DNA from: Oscillospiraceae bacterium
Lineage (GTDB): Bacteria > Bacillota > Clostridia > Oscillospirales > Acutalibacteraceae
Assembly: GCA_022508785.1 (NCBI GenBank)
Contig: JAFLUN010000005.1
Span: 1 to 32,523 of the forward strand
Direction of reading: 5' to 3'
DNA length: 32,523 nucleotides
The position numbers and the translations under genes were made by a program. The notes beneath the pieces were generated by a model. The model worked only from the letters and a program-made list of their open reading frames with translations. It did no database searches and was not told the origin of the DNA. Positions 18,582-25,463 of the stretch are shown piece by piece. Each line of letters begins with the position of its first letter. The first letter of the stretch is position 1.

Positions 18582-20006
18582 TTATTCCTTTCCGTTCCAG
18601 CAATATGTGCAAAGCTCTTCTGGGTCTAAACCTATTGCCTTAATAATCCCCTCAAGGCTTTGAAATTCAAGGGAAGCCAAATGAAGCTTTTCGCAGATGT
18701 TTGCTCTAAGCTTTTTACCTCTTTCGGTAGAAGAATCTGCATACTCGTCAATATAATTAAAGCCGTCTTCACCCTCAAGCTCTACTATAACTCTTCTTGC
18801 AATAAGCTCCATATCGCTCGTTGCTCTTGAGAAATTGAGGTATTTGCATCCGTACATTATAGGCGGACAGGCTGAACGCATATGAACAGATTTTGCACCG
18901 TTTTCGTAAAGGAAATCAACCGTTTCTTTAAGCTGAGTACCTCTGACAATTGAATCGTCAACGAAAAGAAGATTTTTCCCTACTATCAAATCCTTAACGG
19001 GAATCTGCTTCATTTTTGCAATTTTATTTCTCTCAGACTGGTTTGTTGGCATAAAGCTCCTCGCCCAAGTGGGAGTGTATTTAATAAAAGCCCTTGCAAA
19101 AGGTATACCGCTCTGATTTGAATAACCGATTGCGTGAGGTGTGCCTGAATCGGGAACGCCGCCTACATAATCAACGCCTTCGCTGATGCCTGATTTCTTG
19201 TCAGCTTCAGCCATAATTTTACCGTTGTTATAGCGCATCATTTCAACGTTAACGCCTTCGTAGGTAGACGTTGGATAGCCGTAATAGCTCCAAAGAAATG
19301 CGCAGATTTTTTTCTTTTTACCGGGCTCTTTAAGCTGTTTTATTTCATCAGGCGTAATCTCAACAATTTCACCGGGTCCGAGCTCTTTAATAAACTCATA
19401 GCCAAGCTTTTCATAAGCAAAGGATTCAAATGAAACTGCAAAACCGTCCTCGTTTTTACCTATTTGAATGGGCAGTCTGCCGAATTTATCCCTTGCGGCA
19501 ATAATCGAGCCAGTTTGAGTGAGCAAAAGAATTGAAGCAGTTCCGTCAATTACTTTCTGCGCAAATTCAAGACCGCTCAAAAAGTCACCTTTTAAGCTTA
19601 TAAGAGAGGCTACAAGCTCGTTAGAGTTTACCTTACCGCCTGTCATAGCGTCAAAATGACCGCAGTCATTTGTAAGATACTTGTCGATAAGATAATCGGC
19701 GTTGTTTATAATACCTACCGTGCAAATGGCATATGTGCCTATTCTTGAACGGATAAGCAAGGGCTGAGGGTCAGTGTCGCTGATACAGCCTATTGCCGAG
19801 GTACCTTTCATTTCCTCTAAAACATGCTCAAACTTTGTACGAAAGGGAGCGTTTTCTATATTGTGAATTTTCCTCTGTAAGCCGATTTCTTTATCATACG
19901 CCGCAAGTCCGCCCCTGCGAGTGCCAAGGTGCGAATGATAGTCAACGCCGAAGAAAACATCTAACATACAGTCTTTTTTTGAAGCGATTCCGAAAAATCC
20001 TCCCAT
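18582..20006 (-). CDS. purF: Amidophosphoribosyltransferase-like protein (PurF family) with degenerate glutaminase domain
   Basis: PurF makes 5-phosphoribosylamine from PRPP and glutamine, the committed purine step. The C-terminal phosphoribosyltransferase half is well preserved: [13 protein letters not shown], and the PRPP loop [12 protein letters not shown]. Four cysteines align with the Bacillus Fe-S ligands, in KKIC, MYGCKY and LCTYC. The N-terminal glutaminase half is not intact. The protein begins MGGFFGI where active enzymes have CGVFGI after processing, so the nucleophile Cys is Gly. The RYxT segment reads CISDT, HNGNL reads TVGIINN, and SSDTE reads VNSNE. An AATCGGAGGTAAAATTC site just before the ATG fixes this start. 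The position between purC and purM argues for a purine role, perhaps ammonia-dependent or with a partner glutaminase. A different substrate cannot be excluded. Confidence 0.85.
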   Translation of the reverse strand: MGGFFGIASKKDCMLDVFFGVDYHSHLGTRRGGLAAYDKEIGLQRKIHNIENAPFRTKFEHVLEEMKGTSAIGCISDTDPQPLLIRSRIGTYAICTVGIINNADYLIDKYLTNDCGHFDAMTGGKVNSNELVASLISLKGDFLSGLEFAQKVIDGTASILLLTQTGSIIAARDKFGRLPIQIGKNEDGFAVSFESFAYEKLGYEFIKELGPGEIVEITPDEIKQLKEPGKKKKICAFLWSYYGYPTSTYEGVNVEMMRYNNGKIMAEADKKSGISEGVDYVGGVPDSGTPHAIGYSNQSGIPFARAFIKYTPTWARSFMPTNQSERNKIAKMKQIPVKDLIVGKNLLFVDDSIVRGTQLKETVDFLYENGAKSVHMRSACPPIMYGCKYLNFSRATSDMELIARRVIVELEGEDGFNYIDEYADSSTERGKKLRANICEKLHLASLEFQSLEGIIKAIGLDPEELCTYCWNGKE

Positions 20007-20021
20007 GAATTTTACCTCCGA

Positions 20022-20732
20022 TTATTCGCCGAAAATTCTGTGCATCATTTCTTTGTATGCATCTTCAACTCCGCCTAAATCTCTGCGGAAACGGTCCTTG
20101 TCAAGCTTTTCGTTTGTTTCCGCATCCCAGAAGCGGCAGGTATCGGGTGAAATTTCATCAGCAAGAACGATTGTTCCGTCTGAAGTTTTACCGAACTCAA
20201 GCTTAAAGTCAACAAGCTTAACGCCAAGACCGATAAAGTAATCCTTGAGAACCTCGTTTACCGTAAATGCCATTGACTTGATTGTGTCAATTTCTTCTTT
20301 AGTAGCAAGCCCGAGGGCGAGAGCGTGATAAGAGTTCATAAGCGGATCGTGAAGATCGTCATTTTTATATGAAAACTCAATTGTAGGCTCTGCGAATACT
20401 ATTCCCTCTTCAACGCCGAAGCGCTTTGCAAATGAGCCTGCAGAAATATTTCTTATAATTACTTCAAGAGGAACGATTGAAACCTTTTTAACGACTGTTT
20501 CGTTGTCGTTAAGCTCCTCAACAAAATGAGTTTTAATACCTTTTTTCTCAAGAATCTGCATAAGGTAATTTGACATACGGTTGTTAATAGCACCCTTGCC
20601 TACAATAGTGCCTTTTTTAAGACCGTCAAATGCAGTAGCATCATCCTTGTAAGAAACAATTACCAAATCAGGGTTTTCAGTAGCATATACCTTCTTTGCT
20701 TTTCCTTCGTAAAGTTGAACTGTCTTTTCCAT
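20022..20732 (-). CDS. purC: Phosphoribosylaminoimidazole-succinocarboxamide (SAICAR) synthetase
   Basis: PurC joins aspartate to CAIR using ATP, giving SAICAR. The 236-residue protein has [10 protein letters not shown] at the N-terminus, the [17 protein letters not shown] segment, and the signature LVDFKLEFG ... [13 protein letters not shown] near 175-205. Length and motifs are typical of the short bacterial enzyme. AAGGAG lies upstream of the ATG. It is the second gene of the operon, 25 nt after purE. The next enzyme in the pathway, PurB, is not encoded in the window. Confidence 0.97.
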   Translation of the reverse strand: MEKTVQLYEGKAKKVYATENPDLVIVSYKDDATAFDGLKKGTIVGKGAINNRMSNYLMQILEKKGIKTHFVEELNDNETVVKKVSIVPLEVIIRNISAGSFAKRFGVEEGIVFAEPTIEFSYKNDDLHDPLMNSYHALALGLATKEEIDTIKSMAFTVNEVLKDYFIGLGVKLVDFKLEFGKTSDGTIVLADEISPDTCRFWDAETNEKLDKDRFRRDLGGVEDAYKEMMHRIFGE

Positions 20733-20757
20733 AATTAAAACTCCTTATATTTTTTTA

Positions 20758-21252
20758 TTATTTATTAAATTCAGCGCAGATTTTAGCATCCTTAGCCAAA
20801 ACTGCTTTTTTGTTTTCTTCACGCATTGCTATAAGTTTTTCCGCCAATTTTTCATCGGAAATCGCAAGCATTTGTGCCGCAAGAAGAGCCGCATTTCCGC
20901 CGCCGTTAATGGCTACCGTTGCAACGGGAATACCTGTGGGCATCTGAACAGTTGAAAGAAGAGCATCCATACCGTCAAGAGCAGAAGATTTGCAGGGAAT
21001 GCCTATTACGGGAAGGGTTGTATTTGCGGCAACTGCGCCTGCAAGGTGAGCTGCCATACCTGCTGCGGCAATAATTACTCCGTAGCCGTTTTCCTTAGCA
21101 GATTTTGCAAATGCTGCTGCCTCTTCAGGTGTACGGTGAGCCGAATAAACATGAACCGTATACTCAATTTCAAGAGAATTAAGCATATCTACACACTTTT
21201 GAATAATTGGCAAATCACTGTCACTGCCCATAATAATTCCGACTTTTTTCAT
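20758..21252 (-). CDS. purE: N5-carboxyaminoimidazole ribonucleotide mutase / AIR carboxylase
   Basis: PurE produces CAIR. Bacterial class I enzymes rearrange N5-CAIR made by PurK; class II enzymes use CO2 directly. The 164-residue protein begins MKKVGIIMGSDSDLP and has SAHRTP at 37-42 and the GMAAHLAG and STVQMPTGIPVATV segments. The ORF track starts 11 codons earlier, in the terminator T-tract, but the ATG at 21252 has AAGGAGG 7 nt upstream and is the correct start. It is the first gene of the purine operon, directly downstream of the ZTP riboswitch. No purK is present, so either purK is elsewhere or this is a class II enzyme; I cannot settle that by eye. Confidence 0.96.
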   Translation of the reverse strand: MKKVGIIMGSDSDLPIIQKCVDMLNSLEIEYTVHVYSAHRTPEEAAAFAKSAKENGYGVIIAAAGMAAHLAGAVAANTTLPVIGIPCKSSALDGMDALLSTVQMPTGIPVATVAINGGGNAALLAAQMLAISDEKLAEKLIAMREENKKAVLAKDAKICAEFNK

Positions 21253-21265
21253 AATAATCCTCCTT

Positions 21266-21311
21266 AAAAAAACAAAAAGACACACTTGAACCTTGAAGTA
21301 GGTTAAATGTG
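21266..21311 (-). terminator. Riboswitch-controlled intrinsic terminator before purE
   Basis: CACATTTAACC pairs with GGTTCAAGTGTG (one bulged C, one G-U), followed by TCTTTTTGTTTTTTT. The 5' arm starts at the last bases of the riboswitch's conserved CTGGGCA, the arrangement by which ZTP riboswitches exchange pseudoknot for terminator. The purE ribosome binding site comes right after the T-tract. Confidence 0.85.
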
Positions 21312-21388
21312 CCCAGACGGTCGGCTAAAGTAAAAAGTCCTTGCTCCTCTGTGGTGCTCCACATTCTTCCGTCAGTCGCAAAGAACCA
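21310..21388 (-). promoter_or_regulatory. ZTP (pfl) riboswitch aptamer
   Basis: Read on the minus strand, the conserved blocks of the pfl/ZTP RNA appear in order: GCGACTGACGG, a small hairpin GTGG-AGCA-CCAC, AGAGGAGC closing the first domain, a short linker, and GCCGACCGTCTGGGCA. A P1 helix can form between GTTCTTTGC and GCAAGGAC. The pseudoknot pairs GACGG (21373-21369) with CCGTC (21320-21316). Compared with the common GGCGG/CCGCC this is a compensatory G-C to A-U change, which supports the fold. ZTP/ZMP accumulates when 10-formyl-THF is limiting, and the switch then turns on formate, folate and purine genes. Here it would favour read-through into the purine operon. Confidence 0.9.
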
Positions 21389-21410
21389 ACCTTTTTTATC
21401 GAAAAAATTA

Positions 21411-21477
21411 TATCATAAATTCATTATACAAAGCATAATGTACGGCGTAGCCGATGGCAAAGCCCCAATTTATGATA
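21411..21477. repeat. 67-bp palindromic element with nested hairpins (cloverleaf-like, MITE/REP-like)
   Basis: Perfect 11-bp terminal inverted repeats TATCATAAATT / AATTTATGATA enclose three small hairpins: CATTAT-acaaagc-ATAATG, GGC-gta-GCC and GGC-aaa-GCC. The whole element can fold as a four-way junction in either strand. It lies in the 5' leader of the purine operon between promoter and riboswitch. There is no T-loop, anticodon arm or CCA, so it is not a tRNA. I saw no second copy in the window. Confidence 0.6.
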
Positions 21478-21488
21478 CAATGTTCTCA

Positions 21489-21523
21489 GAAACATACAAA
21501 ATCTTTGATTTTGCTTGTGTTTC
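21489..21523 (-). other. Hairpin at the 5' end of the purine operon mRNA
   Basis: GAAACA pairs with TGTTTC and CAAAATC with GATTTTG around an AAA loop, starting within a few bases of the predicted transcription start. There is no T-tract, so it is not a terminator; it may protect the transcript end. Confidence 0.4.
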
Positions 21524-21531
21524 GTGAGGTT

Positions 21532-21561
21532 ATTATACCATAAGATAAAAGAAATAGTCAA
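21532..21561 (-). promoter_or_regulatory. Purine operon promoter
   Basis: TTGACT (21561-21556), an 18-nt spacer ending TGG, and TATAAT (21537-21532), giving an extended -10. Start is predicted near 21525, leaving a leader of about 270 nt that contains a hairpin, the cloverleaf repeat and the ZTP riboswitch. Confidence 0.75.
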
Positions 21562-21707
21562 GGATTTTGACTGTTTTAAAGGGTGTTTACTTTCATAATT
21601 TTAACAGTATTTTTATGTAAGATTTTGTACGTTTTTGTTATATAAATGAAAGCAGTAAAACTACTATGCAAAACCCTGATGCAACAAAAAAATTGCCGTT
21701 GTAAAAG
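21541..21707. other. AT-rich spacer between the pyr terminator and the pur promoter
   Basis: Part of the 515-bp gap between purE and pyrI (21253-21767). Beyond the pur -35 element and a dyad (AGTCAA-GGATT-TTGACT, 21556-21572) overlapping it, I see only AT-rich sequence with a doubtful 25-codon plus-strand ORF. I found no convincing PurBox pair. Confidence 0.4.
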
Positions 21708-21723
21708 AAACGAAAAATCATAA
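21646..21723 (+). CDS. Doubtful small ORF, 25-residue basic Cys-containing peptide
   Basis: ATG at 21646 opens a 25-codon frame reading MKAVKLLCKTLMQQKNCRCK and onward, with nine Lys/Arg and three Cys. It has no Shine-Dalgarno sequence and no good promoter that I can see, and its end runs into the pyr operon terminator stem, which could also act on the plus strand. I do not recognise it. It may be chance. Confidence 0.15.
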   Translation: MKAVKLLCKTLMQQKNCRCKRNEKS

Positions 21724-21750
21724 TCACCTCAACAGAAGCGATTATGATTT
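21708..21750 (-). terminator. Intrinsic terminator of the pyrimidine operon
   Basis: A perfect 11-bp stem AAATCATAATC / GATTATGATTT, extended inward by CTTC/GAGG pairing, is followed on the minus strand by TTTCGTTTCTTTT (five T at the stem end). It lies about 17 nt after the pyrI stop. The same palindrome is T-rich on the plus side and could be bidirectional. Confidence 0.8.
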
Positions 21751-21767
21751 AAAAATTTATTTTGCTT

Positions 21768-22184
21768 TTATTTTGCTTTTGTTTCGCAATAAAGACAACG
21801 GTATTCCTTATTACTCTTATCAGCAAGTTTGAAAATATGGTCAAGCTCTTGCTCGCAAGATGTAATACACCTTGGATTTTTGCATTTAATAACGTTAACA
21901 AGCGTTTCGGGCATATCTATTGACAGCTTCTCCACAAGCTCGCCGTTTTTGATAACGTTTACGGTAGCAGTCGGGTCAACATAACCGATAACATCAAGAT
22001 TTAAGTCAATGTCTGCATCAATCTTGATAATATCTTTTTTACCCATTTTCTTGCTTTGAACGTTTTTGATAATTGCGACAGAAACATCATGTTCGTCAAG
22101 CTTTAAAAGATCATAAAGCTTCATACCGGAGCCTGCTTCAATGTGGTCAATGACAAATCCGTTTTGAATTGAATCTATATTCAT
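21768..22184 (-). CDS. pyrI: Aspartate carbamoyltransferase regulatory subunit
   Basis: PyrI is the nucleotide-binding regulatory chain of class B aspartate transcarbamylase, conferring allosteric control by CTP/ATP on PyrB. The 138-residue protein has the N-terminal allosteric domain and a C-terminal zinc domain with Cys101, Cys106 (CKNPRC), Cys130 and Cys133 (CLYC). Its ATG overlaps the pyrB stop as ATGA, so translation is coupled and subunit stoichiometry linked. An AGGAGG lies about 10 nt upstream. It is the last gene of the pyrimidine operon. Having pyrI means the enzyme is of the E. coli-like allosteric type, unlike the unregulated PyrB of Bacillus. Confidence 0.95.
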   Translation of the reverse strand: MNIDSIQNGFVIDHIEAGSGMKLYDLLKLDEHDVSVAIIKNVQSKKMGKKDIIKIDADIDLNLDVIGYVDPTATVNVIKNGELVEKLSIDMPETLVNVIKCKNPRCITSCEQELDHIFKLADKSNKEYRCLYCETKAK

Positions 22185-23104
22185 ATTGTGCCTGCCTCCT
22201 TCAAAAGCTTAATGATAAGCGCCATACGCATATATTTTCCGTTTAGCACCTGTTTAAAATAGCACGCTCGCGGGTCTTCGTCAATTGCAACGCTGATTTC
22301 ATTCACCCTCGGAAGCGGGTGCATTATTGACAAATCAGCCTTTGCGTTTTTAAGCTTGTCCGGAGTTAAAATGTAGCTGTCCTTTAGTCTTAAATAATCT
22401 TCTTCATTAAAGAAGCGCTCACGCTGAACTCTTGTCATATAAAGAATATCAAGCTCAGGTAAAGAACCTTCAAGATCAGTTGTCTGAACATAAGGAATAT
22501 TTTTTGATTTTATTGAATCCCTCTTAACATAGCTCGGAAGCTTTAACTCCTCAGGTGAAATAAGAACAAATTTAATTTTGTTATATCTTGAAAGCGCATT
22601 TATAAGCGAGTGAACAGTTCTGCCGAATTTAAGATCACCGCAAAGTCCTATTGTCAAATTATCAAATCTGCCTTTTTCACGGTAAATTGTAAGCAAATCG
22701 GCAAGGGTCTGCGTTGGGTGGCAATGACCGCCGTCCCCTGCGTTTATGACTGGAATAGACGCCGCCTTTGCCGCAACATATGCCGCTCCCTCTTTCGGGT
22801 GGCGCATTGCGATAATATCGGCATAACAGCTTACTGTTTTGGCGGTATCTGCCACGCTTTCACCCTTTGATGCAGATGAGGACATTGCGTCTGTCATAGA
22901 AATAACATTGCCGCCAAGCTCATACATTGCCGCTTCAAAGCTCATTCGGGTCCTTGTTGACGGCTCAAAGAAAAGCGTGGCTAACTTTTTGCCGTGACAA
23001 ATTTCTGAGTACCTTTTAGGGTTATCAATAATGTCTATTGCTGTTTTAATAAGCCCGTCTAACTCTTCGGTAGTAAGGTCAACTATATCAATGACACTTC
23101 TCAT
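22181..23104 (-). CDS. pyrB: Aspartate carbamoyltransferase catalytic subunit
   Basis: PyrB condenses carbamoyl phosphate with aspartate, the committed pyrimidine step. It shows the carbamoyl-phosphate site [25 protein letters not shown] and [10 protein letters not shown] near the C-terminus. The ORF track begins at a GTG (23134), but the family N-terminus fits [15 protein letters not shown] at the ATG 23104, giving 307 aa. Neither codon has a normal Shine-Dalgarno sequence. The ATG lies two bases after the stop of a 19-codon upstream ORF that does have one, and just after a small hairpin, so translation is probably by reinitiation or coupling. It forms a complex with the overlapping pyrI product. 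Confidence 0.95.
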   Translation of the reverse strand: MRSVIDIVDLTTEELDGLIKTAIDIIDNPKRYSEICHGKKLATLFFEPSTRTRMSFEAAMYELGGNVISMTDAMSSSASKGESVADTAKTVSCYADIIAMRHPKEGAAYVAAKAASIPVINAGDGGHCHPTQTLADLLTIYREKGRFDNLTIGLCGDLKFGRTVHSLINALSRYNKIKFVLISPEELKLPSYVKRDSIKSKNIPYVQTTDLEGSLPELDILYMTRVQRERFFNEEDYLRLKDSYILTPDKLKNAKADLSIMHPLPRVNEISVAIDEDPRACYFKQVLNGKYMRMALIIKLLKEAGTI

Positions 23105-23106
23105 TT

Positions 23107-23166
23107 TTATCGCACAGCGATACCACAGTCGCACAAAAAGCCATAGAAAAACAGCTTTTCGTGCAC
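23107..23166 (-). CDS. Candidate 19-codon leader peptide ORF upstream of pyrB
   Basis: Between pyrE and pyrB, a GTG at 23166 with AAAGGA about 8 nt upstream opens the frame [19 protein letters not shown] and stops at TAA two bases before the pyrB ATG. Because pyrB has no ribosome binding site of its own, translation of this ORF may deliver ribosomes to pyrB. The same bases form the hairpins listed separately. I do not recognise the peptide. It could also be an accidental frame in a structured spacer. Confidence 0.4.
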   Translation of the reverse strand: MHEKLFFYGFLCDCGIAVR

Positions 23167-23172
23167 GGTATC
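23108..23172 (-). promoter_or_regulatory. Mutually exclusive RNA hairpins in the pyrE-pyrB spacer
   Basis: Hairpin A is GCACGAAAAGC (23164-23154) with GCTTTTTGTGC (23141-23131) around a 12-nt loop; its outer arms GATACC (23172-23167) and GGTATC (23124-23119) can also pair. Hairpin B is TATCGC-tgt-GCGATA (23122-23108), ending 3 nt before the pyrB ATG. Outer A and B share TATC, so they compete. There is no T-tract, so a translational rather than transcriptional effect is more likely. Confidence 0.5.
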
Positions 23173-23196
23173 GTTCCTTTCGTTGTATTTTTCAAA

Positions 23197-23835
23197 CTAT
23201 TCCCCTATCCAGCTTTCATCTGACGGGTTATTTCTGAAAGCTATCAATCTCTTAATATCTTCAGCCTTTATATAACCCTCCTGTGCCGCAACCTCTGCAA
23301 TGCAGTCAAAGTTTGTCAGTGAAACATTTTTAACATTGGCCTCTTTCAGTCTGTCAAGACCTTTTTGCATACCGTAAGTGAAAATTGAAACAACACCGAG
23401 AACTTCTGCGCCTGCATCACGCAAAACATTAACTACTTCAATTACACTGCCGCCTGTTGAAATAAGGTCTTCAACAACTACAACCTTCTGGCCCTTTTCA
23501 AGCTTACCTTCAATTTGGTTCTGTCTGCCGTGGTCTTTAGCGCCTGAACGAACATAACCCATTGGCATACCGAGTAAATGCGCTGTTATTGCGGCGTGGG
23601 CAATACCTGCAGTTGAAGTACCCATAAGAACCTCTGCATCGGGATAATTCTCTTTGATAAGCTGAGCAAGTCCTTGTTCAACGTCTGTGCGAACCTCAGG
23701 TGCAGTAAGAGTTAATCTGTTGTCACAGTAAACGGGACTTTTTATTCCGCTCGCCCAAGTAAAAGGCTCTTCCGGGCGAAAGAAAACTGCTTTAATTTTA
23801 AGTAAGTCTTGTGCTATTAGATTTTTAAGCTCCAT
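23197..23835 (-). CDS. pyrE: Orotate phosphoribosyltransferase
   Basis: PyrE converts orotate and PRPP to OMP. The 212-residue protein has the catalytic flexible loop RSGAKDHGRQNQIEG, and the PRPP-binding motif VVVVEDLISTGGS near 118-130. Length is normal. The ATG is preceded by AAGGAGAG. It sits between pyrF (18-nt gap) and pyrB, from which it is separated by a 92-nt structured spacer carrying a small ORF. Confidence 0.97.
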   Translation of the reverse strand: MELKNLIAQDLLKIKAVFFRPEEPFTWASGIKSPVYCDNRLTLTAPEVRTDVEQGLAQLIKENYPDAEVLMGTSTAGIAHAAITAHLLGMPMGYVRSGAKDHGRQNQIEGKLEKGQKVVVVEDLISTGGSVIEVVNVLRDAGAEVLGVVSIFTYGMQKGLDRLKEANVKNVSLTNFDCIAEVAAQEGYIKAEDIKRLIAFRNNPSDESWIGE

Positions 23836-23853
23836 AGTATTCTCTCCTTAAAT

Positions 23854-24552
23854 TTAATCTACAAATTCTGCAACACATCTGTTATATGCGGCTACGGGGT
23901 CCTCTGCAGCAGTAATTGGTCTGCCGACTACAATATAATCCGAGCCAATCTTTTTGGCTTCCGCAGGTGTCATAACCCGTTTTTGGTCGCCGATGTCGCC
24001 GTCAGCAAAGCGTACGCCGGGTGTAACTGTAAGAAAATCTTTTCCGCAAGTATCATGCACCTTCTGTGCTTCAAGGGGTGAGCAAACAACGCCGTCGAGC
24101 CCTGCCTTTTTGGCATTTTCTGCATAGTGCATAACTACTTTATCAATAGGCTCGTGAATCAGCAAATCGTTTTCCATAGATTCCTGGTCGGTTGAAGTGA
24201 GCTGAGTAACTGCTATCAGAAGAGGTCTTGTACCGTCCTCTCTTGTTAATCCTTCGAGAGCCGCTTCCATCATTCGCACCGTGCCGCCTGCGTGAAGATT
24301 TGTGATATCAACATCCAAGTTTGAAAGCACGGACATTGATTTTTTTACTGTATTGGGAATATCGTGAAGCTTTAAATCGAGGAATATTTTATGACCTCTT
24401 TTTTTAATCTCTTTTACGATTTGAGGACCCTCAGCATAGAAAAGCTCCATACCTATTTTCACAAAGGGCTTACGCTCTGTAAACAAATCAAGAAATTCAT
24501 AAGTCTTTTCTGCACTTGCAAAGTCGCAGGCAACGATTACATCCTTACCCAT
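23854..24552 (-). CDS. pyrF: Orotidine 5'-phosphate decarboxylase
   Basis: PyrF decarboxylates OMP to UMP, finishing the de novo route. The 232-residue TIM-barrel protein carries the catalytic DLKLHDIPNTV motif with Asp59, Lys61 and Asp64, and the phosphate-binding VVGRPITAAEDP near the C-terminus. It is the short group I form found in Bacillus and many other bacteria. Its ATG shares a base with the pyrD stop (TAATG), so the two are translationally coupled. Confidence 0.97.
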   Translation of the reverse strand: MGKDVIVACDFASAEKTYEFLDLFTERKPFVKIGMELFYAEGPQIVKEIKKRGHKIFLDLKLHDIPNTVKKSMSVLSNLDVDITNLHAGGTVRMMEAALEGLTREDGTRPLLIAVTQLTSTDQESMENDLLIHEPIDKVVMHYAENAKKAGLDGVVCSPLEAQKVHDTCGKDFLTVTPGVRFADGDIGDQKRVMTPAEAKKIGSDYIVVGRPITAAEDPVAAYNRCVAEFVD

Positions 24553-25463
24553 TATTCTACCACTCCTATTATATCTTTAATTTCATTTATCTTATACCTG
24601 TCTAAAGTGCTCGGTAGCTCGTTTATAATGTCACGGCAGGCAAAGGGATTTACAAGGTTTGCGGCGCCGATTTCAACAGCAGTCGCCCCTGCCATCATCA
24701 TTTCAATAACATCTTCGGCAGTTGAAACACCGCCCATTCCAATAACGGGAATTTTCACAGCCTTTGACACCTGATAAACCATTCTTACGGCTACGGGGAA
24801 AATTGCAGGGCCTGAAAATCCGCCCATTTTATTCTTAATAATGGGTATTCTTCTGTTAAGGTCAATTCTCATACCGAGCATTGTGTTAATAAGGCTTATT
24901 CCGTCTGCTCCTGCAACCTCACACGCCTTTGCAATTGATACAATATCGGTAACATTTGGTGAAAGCTTAACTATTACAGGCTTAGTTGTAACGGCTTTTA
25001 CGGCTCTCGTAATCTCTGCGGCGGCTTTTGGGTCTGTTCCGAAGCTCATTCCGCCGCCGTGAACATTAGGACAGCTAACATTTACCTCAAACCATCCGAT
25101 TTGCTTTTCTGGGTCTAATTTTTCACAAGTATGCGCATAATCGTCAACGGAAAAGCCGCTAACGTTCGCCATTACAGGCTTGCTAAAGCATTTTTTCAGC
25201 TTTGGAAGCTCATTGGAAATCACTTTCTCCACTCCGGGATTTTGAAGACCAACCGCATTTATCATACCTGCAGTACACTCAGCAATTCTCGGCGTAGGAT
25301 TGCCGAAACGGCCTTCTTTAGTCGTTCCTTTAAAAGAAAAAGTACCTAAGCAATTTATATCATATAGTTCGGCAAATTCATAGCCAAAGCCAAAGGTGCC
25401 CGATGCAGGAATTACGGGATTGTCAAGCTCTATTCCGCAAAGATTTACGCTCAGTCTTCCCAT
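24552..25463 (-). CDS. pyrD: Dihydroorotate dehydrogenase, class 1B catalytic subunit
   Basis: This FMN enzyme oxidises dihydroorotate to orotate. The 303-residue barrel has the class 1 catalytic cysteine in FEVNVSCPNVHGGG (Cys131) and FMN-binding GMGGVST near the end. The adjacent pyrK identifies it as class 1B, which passes electrons to NAD+ through PyrK, fitting an anaerobe. An AAGGAGG lies before the ATG. It overlaps the pyrK gene by 13 nt and pyrF by one base. Confidence 0.97.
   Translation of the reverse strand: MGRLSVNLCGIELDNPVIPASGTFGFGYEFAELYDINCLGTFSFKGTTKEGRFGNPTPRIAECTAGMINAVGLQNPGVEKVISNELPKLKKCFSKPVMANVSGFSVDDYAHTCEKLDPEKQIGWFEVNVSCPNVHGGGMSFGTDPKAAAEITRAVKAVTTKPVIVKLSPNVTDIVSIAKACEVAGADGISLINTMLGMRIDLNRRIPIIKNKMGGFSGPAIFPVAVRMVYQVSKAVKIPVIGMGGVSTAEDVIEMMMAGATAVEIGAANLVNPFACRDIINELPSTLDRYKINEIKDIIGVVE

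Noticed and set aside
21253-21285. N-terminal extension of purE in the ORF track
   Set aside because: It runs through the terminator T-tract and Shine-Dalgarno sequence; the ATG at 21252 is clearly the start.
21310-21388. Guanine/adenine riboswitch upstream of purE
   Set aside because: The conserved purine-riboswitch loop sequences are absent; the conserved blocks are those of the ZTP (pfl) class.
21411-21477. tRNA-like gene
   Set aside because: It can be drawn as a cloverleaf, but it lacks the GTTCRA T-loop, a proper anticodon arm and tRNA arm lengths.
23105-23134. GTG start for pyrB at 23134 giving a 10-residue extension
   Set aside because: No ribosome binding site before it, and the extension does not resemble PyrB N-termini; the ATG at 23104 fits the family.
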